DNA of 50,482 nucleotides from NCBI GenBank assembly GCA_009746045.1, contig RPFO01000106.1:2457211-2507692 (forward strand), read 5' to 3'. The notes under the pieces were generated by a model, which was not told the DNA's origin, made no database searches, and worked only from the letters and a program-made list of their open reading frames with translations. A program made the position numbers and the translations under genes. This document shows positions 17,422 to 27,953 of this stretch, piece after piece; the first letter of the stretch is position 1, and each line of letters begins with the position of its first letter. The DNA comes from Mesostigma viride (lineage: Eukaryota; Streptophyta; Mesostigmatophyceae; Mesostigmatales; Mesostigmataceae).

Positions 17422-18135
17422 GGAACATGCCTCCGTTGGGAGTATATGTAGCACATATCCCGGAGGAATATGTGCTACATGATCTCCCAACGGAGGCATG
17501 TTATAATTTAATTTATTTTTTTTTAATTTATCCCGGAGAAGGGGTATATGGCCTATAATACACTCTGGGCTACTTCCTGCAAGGGTAGGGTGTAAACTAC
17601 ACCTTCTCTGGGTGCACAAAGTGCACCTGCACACCGCTATGTATTCAGAAACCTACATAAGGGCCCTGACATGCATAGGGGGGAAGATCATCATGGCTAG
17701 ACAATGGCTATAGCGTCCACGGCATCTCAGCAGAGAGCAGCTCTCTGCGTGGGCACAGCATAACTAGATAACGCTAGGCATCATCTGGGGTGTGGCACAT
17801 CATAGGCACACATGCACATGGCTAAATAATGCTCTTGAATAAGCTGGTATCACTGGTGCCTGTACTGGGAGCCGTACATGTACATGGCCACGGTCTATCT
17901 TTTCTACACTACTACTGCTGTATTCCCCAAAGCTAGCTGGGGCGGCTGGAGTCACTGGAGCCGCGGGGGTCGCATGCCAGGGCTTGTGGCCAACGTAGAT
18001 GGTCGTCCCCTTCCAGCACACCGGCTGCCCCGCCTTGGTCTGCCGGAGCTGGAGGTAGGTCGGCCATAGCTCCCGTCGCCGTTGTTGCTGCGCCAGGGTC
18101 AAGTCGTCGTCAAGGGTGAAGTGAGTCTTCTCGAG
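17422..18135 (-). mobile_element. LINE copy, ORF1 end plus 3' UTR, minus strand
   Basis: Reading leftwards from 18135: the segment LTLAQQQRRRELWPTYLQLR, a GTTVGH-type stretch, then 3' UTR motifs GCAGGTGCAC and GTGTATTATAGGCC. It ends at CTCCCAACGGAGGCATGTT and the (AATTC)n tail. A second, oppositely oriented LINE 3' end is inserted at about 17463-17530. Confidence 0.7.
17463..17530 (+). mobile_element. Solo LINE 3' end inserted in another LINE copy
   Basis: Plus-strand GGAATATGTGCTACATGATC, CTCCCAACGGAG, CATGTTATAATTTAATTTA, then a T/A tail. On the minus strand the sequence TCCGGGATA occurs on both sides of it, so it looks like a target duplication around an insertion of only ~70 bp. This fixes the 3' end and the pentanucleotide tail of the LINE family. 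Confidence 0.65.
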
Positions 18136-19260
18136 CCGCTCAGTGCGGCATCTAAGAAAAGAAATCTTATCCGCCGGGTTCTTAAAGGTGAGAAGGAGCG
18201 GGGGCGTTTAAACATTCCCACCCTTGCAGGAAGTAGCCTAGAATGTATTAAAAGCCAGATGCCCCTTCTCCGCGATATGTGCTACATGTACGTACTCCCA
18301 TGCAACGGAGTTATGTTGATTAATCCATCCAGCAAGGCACGTCCTGGCTACGGCTCAGATTACTTGCCCACGCTCCTGTTATGATATGCTCACATGGGTC
18401 TTATTGCACCCACAGATCTAGCTTGCCGGATCGTTTACCGGGTCCGATTGCAGAGTGTGGCATGCCTCTGGCAAGATCCTTCAAGGAGAAAGCCGGGGGT
18501 CTCTGCCCTTTCTTCCTGTTGTGCCGCTTCAAGCTGCTCGGCAGTTGGCTTCCCGACTGCGAGGACGACATGACGACACGGATCGGCATGGCGTGGGCGC
18601 ACCTCCATAACCACCGCCGCTGGTGGAGCAACCCCGCCCTACCCTGGATCGTCAAGCGTGACCTCTTCAAGGTCGCGATCATTCTGACGATCCTGACCTA
18701 CTACGGCGCCGAGACCTGGACCGGAGCTGGAGCAACGACTCGAACGGCGCCGTCACCAAGGTGCTGCGCAAGGCCCTTTACATCGACCCCTTTGGTTTGC
18801 ACATTAGTAATGAGGATTTGTACGCTGATTTGCCCTATGTTTCCCACATTAATAGGCACAGGCGCCTGGGCCTAGCCGGGCACCTGGCCCGCACAGATCA
18901 GGTAGATACATCAGATAGACTAGCTGGCACCAAGCCCGCCCAGCCTGGGCGATATGTCCTCACCTGGCGACTGGCGTGCCCCCGGCCGCGCGCGGCAGGG
19001 CCACCACCCGTGGACTTTTCGTGATATCTAGACTCGGCATGGACATGTGCTACACTAGACGTGACGGGCTCACACCCGGGCAGCCTCCCGGTTCGTCTGT
19101 AATATGGAGAGTGCAGATGGTGCGCAAGGATAGATGGCAAGTAGTGATGAAGGAGACCACCCCCAAGCCTGTGGGGGCTCCGCGTGTGACCAAGTATGGC
19201 ATTCATAGCGATTCGGGCCGCGGTGCCCACACCCTGGTAACTAGGACCTAGCTAGATAGC
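18136..19260 (+). mobile_element. LINE ORF2 remnant: RT thumb and C-terminal end
   Basis: A LINE 3'-end fragment with GATATGTGCTACATG at about 18274 is followed by decayed ORF2. From about 18520 it reads FKLLGSWLPDCEDDMTTRIG, VKRDLFKVAIILTILTYYGAETWT, and in a shifted frame RRLGLAGHLARTDQVD. These match the thumb and connection region of non-LTR reverse transcriptases. A C-terminal piece follows at 19040-19250. At least one frameshift near 18740 and the missing N-terminal RT motifs show it is dead. Confidence 0.75.
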
Positions 19261-19389
19261 TTACACCATCCATTCCATCCCATGTTCCCCTCCCACTGAG
19301 GACTTATGCTCACGTGACGCAGTCACGTGTCTATTAATTAATAAATTAATTCCTGTTGTGTGTACACACAGGGATTAAAAGCACTTCGG

Positions 19390-19520
19390 TGCTCCGTGAC
19401 TCCCCAACAGGAGCACGAGTTTAAATAATTAATTAATTAATTAATCCAGCAAGGGAATACGTGCTACATTAATTAATTAATTAATTAGACTCGTGCTCCC
19501 GCTGGGGAGTCACGGAGCAT
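19390..19520. repeat. 31-bp inverted repeat enclosing (TTAA)n tracts
   Basis: The left arm 19390-19420 (TGCTCCGTGACTCCCC then CAGGAGCACGAGT) is mirrored at 19489-19520 with two mismatches in about 31 bp. The loop holds two TTAA microsatellites and a LINE-like ATACGTGCTACATT. A related single arm lies at about 38408-38430. Confidence 0.85.
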
Positions 19521-19522
19521 TA

Positions 19523-20044
19523 ACCCCGATGGATGGATGGATGGGTGCAAACAGTCCTTCCGGTCTTATCTATCCACATCAGCTACCTACAACATCTATC
19601 TAAACAACATCACTAACTACAACATCTATCTAAACAACATCACGCTACCCTAGGGGAGCTGTCTGGCGTGCCTCCCACGGGTTTGCACTCGCGGGCGCTT
19701 CCCCACAGGGGGGGGCTCGTTGTCCTCTATATGACCTGGGCCCACTCCATCATCTTCTTCCAAATCACGGAGAGGCCTAGGCCCACCATGTCCTCTACTA
19801 GCTGTTCTTTGAAGGTGCGGGCCTTGCGGCGTCTAACATCACGGGGCCCGGCCCACGTCAGGAGGTGCTGGCCAGGCTGAGATGGTCGCAGTCCCGCCGG
19901 GGGGCCACGTGAGGTGTCTACCTGGTTGGTGCGAGCTAAGTGCCGGCCCTACGAGCTGCAGGCGCCGCTGCTTAATGGTGCTGGTCGGTGATGTATGGCA
20001 TACGTGCTACATCATTGATCTCCCAATGGAGTCATGTCATAATA
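19523..20044. other. LINE-derived and unassigned sequence
   Basis: Contains GGAT tetranucleotides (about 19530-19543), a 33-bp direct duplication (ACAACATCTATCTAAACAAC at about 19590 and 19620), and a LINE 3' end (CGTGCTACATCATTGATCTC) at 19998-20044. No gene is visible. Confidence 0.5.
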
Positions 20045-20304
20045 ATCTGGACGAGCACCGCAAGCGCATGCTCTTCAAGGTCCTCGTCCTCACGGTGCTC
20101 ACGTATGGCGCCGAGGCATGGACACTCACGGCAACACTGGCAGCCAAGCTAGACGGCACGGTAACCCGGATGCTCCGACAGGTCCTGAATGTAGGGTTTT
20201 CTCAGCGCGTAGGTCCTTAGAGTCTTTGTATCACGGGATGCCTCGTATTTCGGATGAGATTAAAGGCAGCGTAGGATAGCATTTGTAGGACATCTTGCTC
20301 GCAC
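20045..20304 (+). mobile_element. LINE ORF2 fragment, left part (split by a CACTA element)
   Basis: Reads LDEHRKRMLFKVLVLTVLTY then GAEAWTL and TRMLRQVLN, the RT thumb motif of non-LTR elements. It continues as LYHGMPRISDEIK with decay. The homologous sequence resumes at 23538, across the CACTA element; the codon split by the element is completed there. Confidence 0.75.
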
Positions 20305-21296
20305 CACTAGGAACTCGGGGGTGGTAAATTTACCACTTTTTATCACTTTTTACCACCTTTTTACCACCTCGAGGTGGTAAAAGAGGTCTAAGGGTGGTAA
20401 AAAGTGATAAAAAGTGATAAAAAGTGATATAAAGTGATAAAAAGTGGTAAAAAAGTGGTATATTTTACCACTTTTTACCACTTTGTGGTAAAAAGTGGTA
20501 AAGTGGTGGTAAAAGGCTTGTGCAAGTGGTAAAAAGTGATAAAAAGTGGTAAAACCAAAGAAGTGATAAAAAGTGGTAAAAAAATACCACATGAGCATGC
20601 ACACAAGTGGTAAAAACACAAGTGCTAAACCGACAAAAATGTCAGGCGCAAAACGACAAGAAAAGCATCTTTATTCATTCAATCATCAAAATATTGGCAT
20701 GGTTGTCAGGTGAACCTGCTACATATGGTGTTTGTCAACCGTAGGAGACTTCTTGCGCCTGCGCCTGCCCCAACAGTATACCACGAGAAAAATCATGAGC
20801 TTTATTTCATTAAGTCATTAATGTGAAAAAAAACTCAGCACCACTAAGGTGGATTATAGGGTTATCATACAATATAGCCAATGTACCATCAAAGCCGCGA
20901 GCCACGAGGTAGCCATGGCTGACAGCGGAGATCATAACTTTCTCGTTTGGGCACCGAATTCGGCTGTGAATATCACAATCGCTTCGTCTTTCTAAGACGC
21001 ACACGCTGATATAATTTTCCGAAGCTATTGCGCAATATGTGATGAGCAAACGCTCCTCGACACAGGCAGCCTGGCGGCTGCGCTAAGCCCTGAAAATACG
21101 TCTGCAGCTCCGGCTGCAGCCTTGCCCTCAGGTCCGGAAGGCAGTGGTGACACTAGTCGGGCACTGGTGGTCGCCCAGATCCCTCATTTGATGCCCAGCA
21201 CGTTGAACGCGTTGTGTCGGCACAGCGATCCCCCCTGCATTCAAACAAAGGCACACCGATAACCAAGAAAAGAGTATGCAAATGTGTAGCCTTGTT

Positions 21297-21500
21297 CATT
21301 GAAATTATGGCTGGCTTACGCAAAGAGCGAATGTAAGATGACCTATACAGTGGGGCCGGAAACAGGTTGCTTGATGAGGACGTTAATCGGGCTTCACTGG
21401 CCGGGAGTGTCTAGTGGTGAGAACCATTGCTGCGATCGCTTTCCCACCATTTACGAGGAAATACCCGCAAATGAAAAACCACTGAAACGGTCTAGCTAGT
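21297..21500 (+). repeat. Dispersed repeat X, copy 1
   Basis: Matches 38755-38960 in direct orientation (shared CTGGCCGGGAGTGTCTAGTG, CGAGGAAATACCCGCAAATG). A related part lies inverted at 22130-22345. The short frame ending PTIYEEIPAN is shared by both copies but has no known relative and no start in common. Confidence 0.75.
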
Positions 21501-22129
21501 CAGTCATTACATTAGCCATATGCCATGCATGTTTCCAAACGTCCAAGAACTGCACACGGTGCAAATGCAAAAATCCGGAGGACACGACTTCTTGGCTTCA
21601 TATTTGTATGCAGAAGAATAAATAAGTGACATGCATTAAGGGCCCGCCTGCATAAAGGGCCTGCAGTCTGATTCGGGCCCAACGGCAGCACCGCCATAGA
21701 AGATAAGGGCCCGCAGTCTGATGCGGGCCCCACGGCACCACCGCCATAGCAGAGCTCGAAGGGGTCGTGGTGCGCGTGAAAGGTAATGTATGCCCTTTGT
21801 CGGTAGGTACCGTTGGGGTCAAATTGGGTGCCGCCAAAATCGGGCCGACGAGTCAGCAGACTGAGGCCGTCGATGAGTGCCATCGTGCGGCTTGGGTAAC
21901 TTCTGTTGGAAAACTTCAGGTAAGTTAACTTAATGCAAACCACTGGTCGCCCGCGTCGGGAACCGGCCCAACGGCTCTCCCGCAAAAAATTACGCGGCAT
22001 ACTGCATAAGTCGTCGGATCGTTACATTTCGACGGTCAAGATTTCATGATGAGGTTTGCGTTCAATTTGCCGCAGTTTGCAACCCAGAGAAAGTAGTCGT
22101 TGGACTCGTTGCCCACGATGAAACACAAA

Positions 22130-22345
22130 CAAGCAAGCTGTGTCCGGCCCCACCGTCTAGGTCATCTAGTCGCTCTTCACGTCAGCCGGCCATTATTTCG
22201 CATGTAAGGCTACACATTTCCATCTCCATTCATATTCATAATCCTGCACGGCTCGACAGCGCGGACAAGATAACGGCAGGCTCGAGCTACCATGGTCCGG
22301 ATTCTCCCGATTTCTGACCTGCGCTGGTTGTCTCCTTGATATTGG
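22130..22345 (-). repeat. Dispersed repeat X, inverted copy
   Basis: On the minus strand it matches 38620-38815 (GGAGACAACCAGCGCAGG, GAAATCGGGAGAATCCGGAC, GCTCGAGCCTGCCGTTATCT). Together with 21297-21500 it gives the CACTA interior an inverted-repeat layout. Confidence 0.75.
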
Positions 22346-22560
22346 CAAAACTCTCCGGTAAGAGGGTTTTCGCAGTTTGGCTGTTTCGAAACGTTACTTA
22401 AGTGAGATGCCTTCGGATCAGGAGACTCACACAGCCGCGAAATCATGCCAAAGGTCCTATGTTCGATCCCTTGCTGGTAGCTTCTGAGCTTTCTTATTTT
22501 CTGTGTTCCGCGGAATCTCAGATTTGGGCCGCTAGCGTTTTCACGTTTGTTGCTTTCTGA
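22340..22560 (+). mobile_element. tRNA-derived SINE, copy 2
   Basis: Has the family head (TTTTCGCAGTTTGGCTG), AGATGCCTTCGGATCAGGAG, the B box TGTTCGATCCC at about 22461-22471, then TTCTGAGCTTTC and TTCCGCGG. CCTTCGGATCAG resembles the anticodon arm of a tRNA-Arg(TCG), a tentative parent. It lies inside the CACTA element. Confidence 0.75.
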
Positions 22561-23537
22561 TCCGACGACAACGTTGTGGCTTGCTCGTGTGACATCTGGC
22601 GCATGGTGTGATTCATGTGTATGGGCTGCTTTGCCATAAGAGTGAGTGTTGGGTCTTAAATCGTATTCTACACATTTGCTGCATGGACCGTTAGGTGCTG
22701 GCGAGCTCTTCCTTGTAGAATGGTGATGTCTATGTCAAGGATCTGATATCTTTTTGTTCTCTTGCATCTTGTGTCGCGGCTTGCTTGGATTCTTGCAGGC
22801 GCCACGGGAATGAAATGGGAGCGGTCAGCATGATGCCCTAGCAAGCGACCAGCTTCGTTAACCACTAGCTGCTATCGTATAAGATGAAAGGCAATGACGG
22901 ATGTGTCATAAAGCCATAACAGTGTTGTATAGATGATTCATTAAAAATGATCAATGGTTACAATTTCAGAACAGCCTCTGAATGGGTAGTATGAATCGAT
23001 AGGTTCTTGACGGCTATAAACATTTATTATTTAAACATTTTAATGAAGCGATTTTGATTGCCCTGATTTGACCAGTGCTGTTGATTCACGTCCTGTTTTT
23101 TGAGATTTTTCTCACGTTTTCTCCTTTTCTCACCTTTTTTGGGTCATCTCACCCAGGTGAGAAACGTGTTTTCTCACCCATTCTCAAAGCCGAGTTCCTA
23201 GTGAGATCTATCTGCGTTTTTTCCCTCCATATTTTTTACCATTTTTACCACCGATTTTTTCACCTCCATGGTGGTAATTTTTTACCACCTGTTTTCACCC
23301 TCGTTTTTACCACCTGGTGGTAATTTTTTACCACGATGGCGGTCAGGTGGTAAAATGGAGGTGGTAAAGGCTTTTACCACCCCCTGTTTTACCACCTTTT
23401 ACCACCAGTTTTACCCCTTTTTTACCACTTTTTATCACTTTTTATCACTTTTTATCACTTTTTACCACTTTTTACCACCGGGTGATATAGATTTTACCAC
23501 TTTTTACCACTTATATCACCCCCGAGTTCCTAGTGAC

Positions 23538-24040
23538 CAGCCAGGTCGACACCGCCCTTGGTCTGGCCGGTCCCCAGCGGCTCGGCCAGCCAGGGCGGCA
23601 TATTTTGACCTGGCCTGGCCCCAAGAACATTCCTATAAAAAGGTAGGAAAACATGCCATGACCTATACCCAGCCAGATGTTGCTGGACGACCTAGTGGTC
23701 CCAGCCCAGTTTGAGTACCGCATCCACTTTCTCTCCCGTCTTTGGACTGCCATGCAGGACAAGACGCGGTGGAAGAAGATTGTCAAGGTGCACACGCCAG
23801 CCCCTGTGGGCAAGCCGCCTCCCCCCAAGCGGAGGGGCCGTTTTGATGAGTAGCGTAGATAGGCTTTTCTAGACTAGATATAGCTTAGAGTTAGGTTAGT
23901 TCGATTACGCGGCTTCCTCCACACCACCCATCCAACCTGGAATATGTGCTACATGATCTCCCAACGGAGACATGTTATAATTTAATTTAATTTTTTTAAA
24001 ATAATAATCTTATTTATTTTTTTAAATATAGTTGCTTGAC
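23538..24040 (+). mobile_element. LINE ORF2 C-terminus and 3' end, right part
   Basis: Continuation of the LINE interrupted by the CACTA element. A frame ending RWKKIVKVHTPAP...KRRGRFDE and a stop at about 23850 is followed by the family 3' UTR (TAGACTAGATATAGCTTAG). The terminal CTACATGATCTCCCAACGGA and an (AATTT)n-like tail lie at about 23985-24030. Confidence 0.75.
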
Positions 24041-25555
24041 ACAATGTCAACCAATAGCTGGAATGAGGGCCATCATCTTGGCCCCTGGTGGTTGCCCAGC
24101 CCTCCCCCGGGCTTGCCTCGCCATCTGCATCGCCTGACCCTAAACGCAGCCGCCCTGAGGAGCCGCCCGCCCTGCCGAGCCGAGCTGGAAAAAAATCGAC
24201 TTTGACGTCACCTCAGCCACATGGTGGCCAAGCAGCTCCCACCCACTTTATGAGCGCCCTGTTCTACGCGCCGAGCACCTCGCCTCTTGCCCTGTGCATG
24301 CCAGCACCTTTACGTCCACGGTCGCCTCATTCCGCCTGGCCGCTTGGTCCGTGCTTACACCCCGGATCTGTCCAGCTTCCCCAGCCCCCCCTTTCATGCA
24401 GCTCATCGCCCTCTGCTCCCTCCTCGGGCGCTCTGTCGCCGAGATCTGGGCCCCCACTTCCATGAATTCCACCTCCGAAATCCGCTCCATCATCAACCAG
24501 GCCCTCGTGCAGCACGTGACACCTCTCGGGCCACAGATGTGGCGGCCATGGGCGGCACGCTGGCTGCCGAGCTTCCCCTCCTCTCGATCCTCCACCACCA
24601 CCGCCACCTCCAAGCTCACCTCGCCTCACACCGCCACCGCCACCGACGCCCTCACTGCCCAGCTCCTCGCCATCGACAAGCGCCTGCAGGACAATGCCAT
24701 CGCCATCGAATGCCTGCAAAACACCGCAGGCATCACTGCCCAGGCGGTGAAGGACATCGCCGCCCAGCCAGCCCCTGCTGGCCCTGATCGACGGCGATGC
24801 ACCTCCCACCCACACCTCCGGGCAGCCATGCTGATAAAACACACCACCACCACCACCTCCGCCATTGCTGCCCAGCTCAAGCAACAGACGCTGGACCTCC
24901 ATGACGAGGCCGAGCTCGACAAGCGCAGCGTTAACGTCATAGTCAAGCACAGTCGACCAGCTGCAGGACGAGACCTCCGAGGCTCTTGCCATGGCGTTTG
25001 AGAACAAAATCCTTGTCCCCATGGCTCTCACTGGTAAGGGCAATTAAGCCGCGGGGGGTGACGGGTCCGCCTTCCCCGCTCGCGGGGTAAGGCTGGCCCT
25101 TCCCCATTGCTCCTCACCTTTGACACCATGGCGGATAAGAGGGAGTTCCTCAAGCGTCGCAAGCGGCTTGGGGGGACCTCCTACACGCTGGACGACGACT
25201 TGACCTTGACGCAGCAACAACGACGACGGGAGCTATGGCCAGCCTACCTCCAGCTCCGGCAGACGGCAGCTAGGGCAGAAAGCCGGTCTACTGGAGGGGG
25301 GCGGACATCTACGTCACCCACAAGCTAGCCCTGGCAGGCGACCCCTGCATGCCGCCCCAGCCACCCCAGCCACCCCAGCCTATAGGGGAATATATAGCAG
25401 TAGTGTAGACTAGAAAAGCTTAGTGATGTGGCCATGTATGCCTACGTGATGGGCCCACGCCCGCCCATGCAATAGCTATAGCGGTTTTTAGTCAAGCTTT
25501 GCCCAGGCAGAGAGTTACTCTCTGCTGAGATGCCATGCACCAGCTCTAGCCTAGC
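24041..25555 (+). mobile_element. LINE ORF1-type remnant (ORF1-only copy)
   Basis: A Pro/Ala-rich start (about 24088) leads to a coiled-coil-like stretch (IDKRLQDNAIAIECLQNTAG, IAAQLKQQTLDLHDEAE). LDKRSVNVIVKH then matches the start of the RRM-like part of L1-type ORF1 proteins. DKREFLKRRKRLGGTSYTLD and LTQQQRRRELWPAYLQLR follow at 25107-25270. The sequence then passes straight into the 3' UTR (GAATATATAGCAGTAGTGTA) without ORF2. Several frameshifts show decay. Confidence 0.7.
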
Positions 25556-27103
25556 CATATATATTAAAAATATAATTACTTACAACAGAGTGAAATCACT
25601 CAAACCAAAGCAAACGCCCAGCTATAAACCTATATACAGAGCCATGTTAAAGCTCTATACTACGATAAGACCAATGGAAACGCCTAACGGGAGGAACCTA
25701 ATAGCCCTGCTGCACCGCAAAATCAGCCCGCGTACGGCGAAGCATGATGTCAGCCATGGCCCGAGTCAGCGCCACCGACAAGCGCTGACGCCAATATGAC
25801 GTCCAGGTCCGCGCCGACCATGGGGCCCGCTGGCCCTCCAGGTCCAGCCGGTCCTCCCGGAGCCGGCAACACTCCTTGAAGAAGGCGGAGGTCAGGGGCC
25901 CCATGGCCCCAAACTCCTCCAGGACAAAGGGCACCACACGATGGTGCCCGACGTCGCCGTAGGCCAGGAGCTTGGCCCGCTCCGCCCGGTCCGCCGTGTA
26001 ACCTGCCGTGAGGGAGGCCCCAGCCACGTGGCTAAGAGCCAAGGGCCGCGCCACCGAAACGTCAATAAGCAGATGCCGGCCACCCCCCTCAAAGTCCAGC
26101 ACCACGATGTCAGGCCGGTGGTTGGGGGAATAGAAGGCAGCGCCATCCGCATCCTCGGACCGGATGTTCGCGTGGGGGAAAACCGACCGAATCATGGCGA
26201 GCACCACCGTCAGGAGGACAGTGTGCAAATACAAATACCAATTCTGATTCTGTTGGCCCCCCATGCAGGCAAGGTAGTGAGTCCCCGTGGGATCCAGCGG
26301 CTGCCCACAGCTACCACAAGGCCGCCCGGCCGGAACAAGAGGCTGCGGGGCAAATAGCTGGTGCCGGAGCGCCACCGAGTAGTGGCTGGGAGCCAAGGCG
26401 AATGGGGGGGCCATGGGAAGAGCACGAAGGTACGCCGAGCCCACACTCCGCAAGGAAAGCGAGAACAGCCACGCACGTCCCTGGGCGTTGAGGTCCGCGA
26501 AAAGAGCAATCCAATCAGCCGTGTGCAGAATACCCGCGTAGGTTTTCTGGTGTTTATCGATGACGCGAGCAGGGAATGCGGCGGGAGATTGAACGGAGGC
26601 GACCGAGGGAGTGCCGCGAGGGAGGTGGCGCTGTACCGCCTGAGCGGCACGGACGGGAGAACAGGCCTGCTGGATCTCAGCATAGGCCTCCTGGATGGCG
26701 GTGACGAAGGGCAAAGGGCTGCTGGGGTCCAGGAGGTCAGGCGCTGCCGTAGCCAAAAGGGGCAGGAGCCGGCAGCTTTCCGCCCACGACTGAGCGACGG
26801 AGCCCAAAAATGCTGCTGGGGCCAGCCGGGCGGCACGAGTCAGACCGCAGCCACCCATCCGTGCAGGCAGGGAGGCAATGCGAATAGCATGTGGCGGGAG
26901 GTCGGGGCCCGGGACCAGCTGCGCCAAGGCCGACTGGATGCGTTCGTCGTGGCCCTCGGCGGCCAGCCGGACCTGAGCCGGAAGAGCGCCCCGGAGCCAG
27001 TGAACGACGCGAGGGTGAGCGCAAAACCACAGAAGCAGACCCTTGGTCTGCGAATCATGAAGGCGCGCAATCAAGGGCAGTACCTCAGTGCGTGCCTCGA
27101 GCC
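25556..27103 (-). mobile_element. Retroelement with CCHC and PD-(D/E)XK-like nuclease tail, copy A, 5'-truncated
   Basis: An open frame on the minus strand (27074-25698) ends in a stop and encodes the C-terminal ~458 residues of a non-LTR-type polyprotein. It has a CX2CX9HX3C knuckle in CGSCGQPLDPTGTHYLAC, then RPDIVVLD ... LLIDVSV, a K-x3-Y pair and VVPFVLEEFGAMG. This order (CCHC, then PD...D) is that of restriction-like-endonuclease elements such as the R2/R4/NeSL group. No RT motifs remain, because the 5' end is cut at about 27103. The 3' UTR ends in TTTTTAATATATA next to an (AT)n site. Confidence 0.8.
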
Positions 27104-27180
27104 ATATATATATTAAAAATATAATTACTTACAGCAGAGTGAAATCACTCAAACCAAAGCAAACGCCCAGCTATAAACCT
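27104..27180 (-). mobile_element. 77-bp 3'-end fragment of the same retroelement, copy B
   Basis: Only the last ~77 bp of the element (from CCTATATA to the AATATAT end), sandwiched in the same orientation between copies A and C. It is truncated at a TATATA. Confidence 0.85.
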
Positions 27181-27953
27181 ATATATATTAAAAATATAAT
27201 TACTTACAGCAGAGTGAAATCACTCAAACCAAAGCAAACGCCCAGCTATAAACCTATATACAGAGCCATGTCAAAGCTCTATACTACGATAAGACCAATG
27301 GAAACGCCTAACGGGAGGAACCTAATAGCCCTGCTGCACCGCAAAATCAGCCCGCGTACGGCGGAGCATGATGTCAGCCATGGCCCGAGTCAGCGCCACC
27401 GACAAGCGCTGACGCCAATATGACGTCCAGGTCCGCGCCGACCATGGGGCCCGCTGGCCCTCCAGGTCCAGCCGGTCCTCCCGGAGCCGGCAACACTCCT
27501 TGAAGAAGGCGGAGGTCAGGGGCCCCATGGCCCCAAACTCCTCCAGGACAAAGGGCACCACACGATGGTGCCCGACGTCGCCGTAGGCCAGGAGCTTGGC
27601 CCGCTCCGCCCGGTCCGCCGTGTAACCTGCCGTGAGGGAGGCCCCAGCCACGTGGCTAAGAGCCAAGGGCCGCGCCACCGAAACGTCAATAAGCAGATGC
27701 CGGCCACCCCCCTCAAAGTCCAGCACCACGATGTCAGGCCGGTGGTTGGGGGAATAGAAGGCAGCGCCATCCGCATCCTCGGACCGGATGTTCGCGTGGG
27801 GGAAAACCGACCGAATCATGGCGAGCACCACCGTCAGGAGGACAGTGTGCAAATACAAATACCAATTCTGATTCTGTTGGCCCCCCATGCAGGCAAGGTA
27901 GTGAGTCCCCGTGGGATCCAGCGGCTGCCCACAGCTACCACAAGGCCGTACAT
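27181..27953 (-). mobile_element. Same retroelement, copy C, 5'-truncated
   Basis: Near-identical to copy A from the 3' end to the zinc knuckle (frame 27954-27322). It is cut 5' within the first Cys motif, next to CGAGCCATATATATA. Only one or two base differences were seen across ~770 bp, so A and C are recent or share a recent duplication. Confidence 0.85.

Larger units (their letters stand above)
20305..23535. mobile_element. CACTA (EnSpm-like) DNA transposon, non-autonomous, 3.2 kb
   Basis: The left end CACTAGGAACTCGGGGGTG at 20305 is mirrored by CACCCCCGAGTTCCTAGTG ending at 23535. AC precedes the element (20303-20304) and AC follows it (23536-23537), a 2-bp target duplication. The ends carry dense subterminal repeats of TTACCACTTTTTA and its complement in both orientations (20318-20620, 23220-23520), typical of CACTA elements. 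Removing the element and one AC joins a LINE ORF2 frame that aligns with the copy at 18870-18930, which independently proves the boundaries. No transposase frame is seen inside. The interior holds a SINE and other repeats. Confidence 0.88.

Noticed and set aside
17136-17634. Asn-Ser-Ile-Gln-Phe repeat frames
   Set aside because: Translation of the (GAATT)n LINE tail.
22385-22480. Functional tRNA gene
   Set aside because: A and B boxes are present but the acceptor and D arms do not pair. The same unit recurs with a non-tRNA tail, so it is a SINE.
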